NCBI GenBank assembly: GCA_018065475.1
Contig: JAGHTD010000187.1
Span: 1 to 6,649, forward strand
DNA: 6,649 bases
Direction of reading: 5' to 3'
Origin: Candidatus Colimorpha enterica
Lineage (GTDB): Bacteria > Bacillota > Clostridia > Oscillospirales > CAG-272
Each line of letters begins with the position of its first letter. Positions within the stretch are counted from its first letter, which is position 1. This document shows positions 6,377 to 6,649 of this stretch, one piece after another. The notes beneath the pieces were generated by a model. That model did no database searches. It saw only the letters and a list, made by a program, of their open reading frames with translations, and was not told the DNA's origin. Position numbers and translations under genes: made by a program.

Positions 6377-6430
6377 CGGAATACAATATATTATAAATAT
6401 GTAAACAATCAGAAAAAAACGTCGGCTTTA

Positions 6431-6459
6431 TTGACAATCCGTACCGAAAGTGGTATAAT
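6431..6459 (+). promoter_or_regulatory. Consensus sigma-A promoter of the lipoprotein gene
   Basis: TTGACA (6431-6436) and TATAAT (6454-6459) are separated by 17 bp, again a perfect match to the vegetative consensus. Transcription would begin near 6466, about 25 nt before the ATG at 6491. The promoter is divergent from that of the CE15 operon and shares TATTGACA and AAAGTGGTATAAT with it. Confidence 0.9.
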
Positions 6460-6490
6460 ATACACGAAAATCTGAAAGGACGAATAATAT

Positions 6491-6649
6491 ATGAAGAAGA
6501 TCATTCTTTTGGCTCTTTTGATCATAGCAGTTATTGTTTCGGTTTCATCCTGTAAAAACAACAATCCCGATTCCGGCGACACGACGGCTTCCGGCTCCGG
6601 AGCGGGCGACGTTACCACTTCCGGCAACGTCACCCCCGCCGAATACACA
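6491..6649 (+). CDS. Lipoprotein, N-terminal part only (3' end outside window)
   Basis: The open frame runs off the right edge after 53 codons. It begins MKKIILLALLIIAVIVSVSSC: a short basic start, a hydrophobic core (residues 4-18), and a lipobox VSSC with the lipidated cysteine at position 21. After cleavage by signal peptidase II the protein should be anchored to the outer face of the cell membrane. Residues 22-50 are rich in Ser, Thr, Gly, Asn and Asp, a flexible linker usual in Firmicutes surface lipoproteins. The start has AAAGGA 10 nt upstream and a consensus promoter before that. The functional domain lies beyond the window, so a solute-binding protein, an enzyme or an uncharacterised lipoprotein are all open. 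Its divergent position suggests possible joint control with the CE15 operon. Confidence 0.88.
   Translation, partial: MKKIILLALLIIAVIVSVSSCKNNNPDSGDTTASGSGAGDVTTSGNVTPAEYT

Noticed and set aside
6388..6400. AT-only inverted repeat ATATT-ATA-AATAT in the divergent intergenic region
   Set aside because: Such repeats arise easily by chance in AT-rich promoter DNA; nothing else supports a binding site.

Overview
This window most likely comes from an anaerobic, moderately GC-rich member of the Firmicutes/Clostridia, probably a gut or rumen fibre degrader of the Oscillospiraceae/Ruminococcaceae kind. The reasons are the protein families present, the purine-rich Shine-Dalgarno sequences, the sigma-A type promoters (TTGACA-17 bp-TATAAT) and the lipoprotein signal. 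The taxonomic call is inference. I see no insertion sequence, phage gene, CRISPR array, tRNA or rRNA.

Left block (1-2541, + strand): the 3' part of a KDPG aldolase gene (eda/kdgA), then a PfkB-type 2-keto-3-deoxygluconate kinase (kdgK) overlapping it by 8 bp, then a D-2-hydroxyacid dehydrogenase family gene 16 bp further on. The first two form the lower arm of uronate or ketodeoxygluconate catabolism: KDG is phosphorylated to KDPG and split into pyruvate and glyceraldehyde-3-phosphate. The third gene has the family's catalytic Arg-Glu-His residues but a badly altered nucleotide-binding loop. The block ends at an A/T-flanked hairpin that serves both strands.

Middle and right block (6357 down to 2584, - strand): a convergent operon read from a consensus promoter at 6329-6357. 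Its order is a CE15-like (glucuronoyl esterase) alpha/beta hydrolase without a signal peptide, an ArsB/NhaD/SLC13-type (ion transporter superfamily) permease overlapping it by 4 bp (ATGA), a possible 20-codon ORF, and malQ (GH77 4-alpha-glucanotransferase), whose ATG overlaps the small ORF's stop by 4 bp. No gene-free stretch in the window exceeds 300 bp; the longest is the 193-bp divergent intergenic region.

Right edge (6431-6649, + strand): a second consensus promoter, divergent from the first and sharing its AAAGTGGTATAAT core, drives a lipoprotein gene cut off by the window end.

Working together (inference): the CE15 enzyme could free glucuronate or its derivatives from esters inside the cell, the permease could move an organic anion, and the KDG kinase/KDPG aldolase pair would be the sink for the uronate carbon. 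MalQ points to maltodextrin or glycogen handling and fits this theme less obviously. I did not find a clearly new system. The observations most worth following are the altered dehydrogenase, the signal-less CE15 enzyme coupled to a permease, the small coupled ORF before malQ, and the paired promoters.
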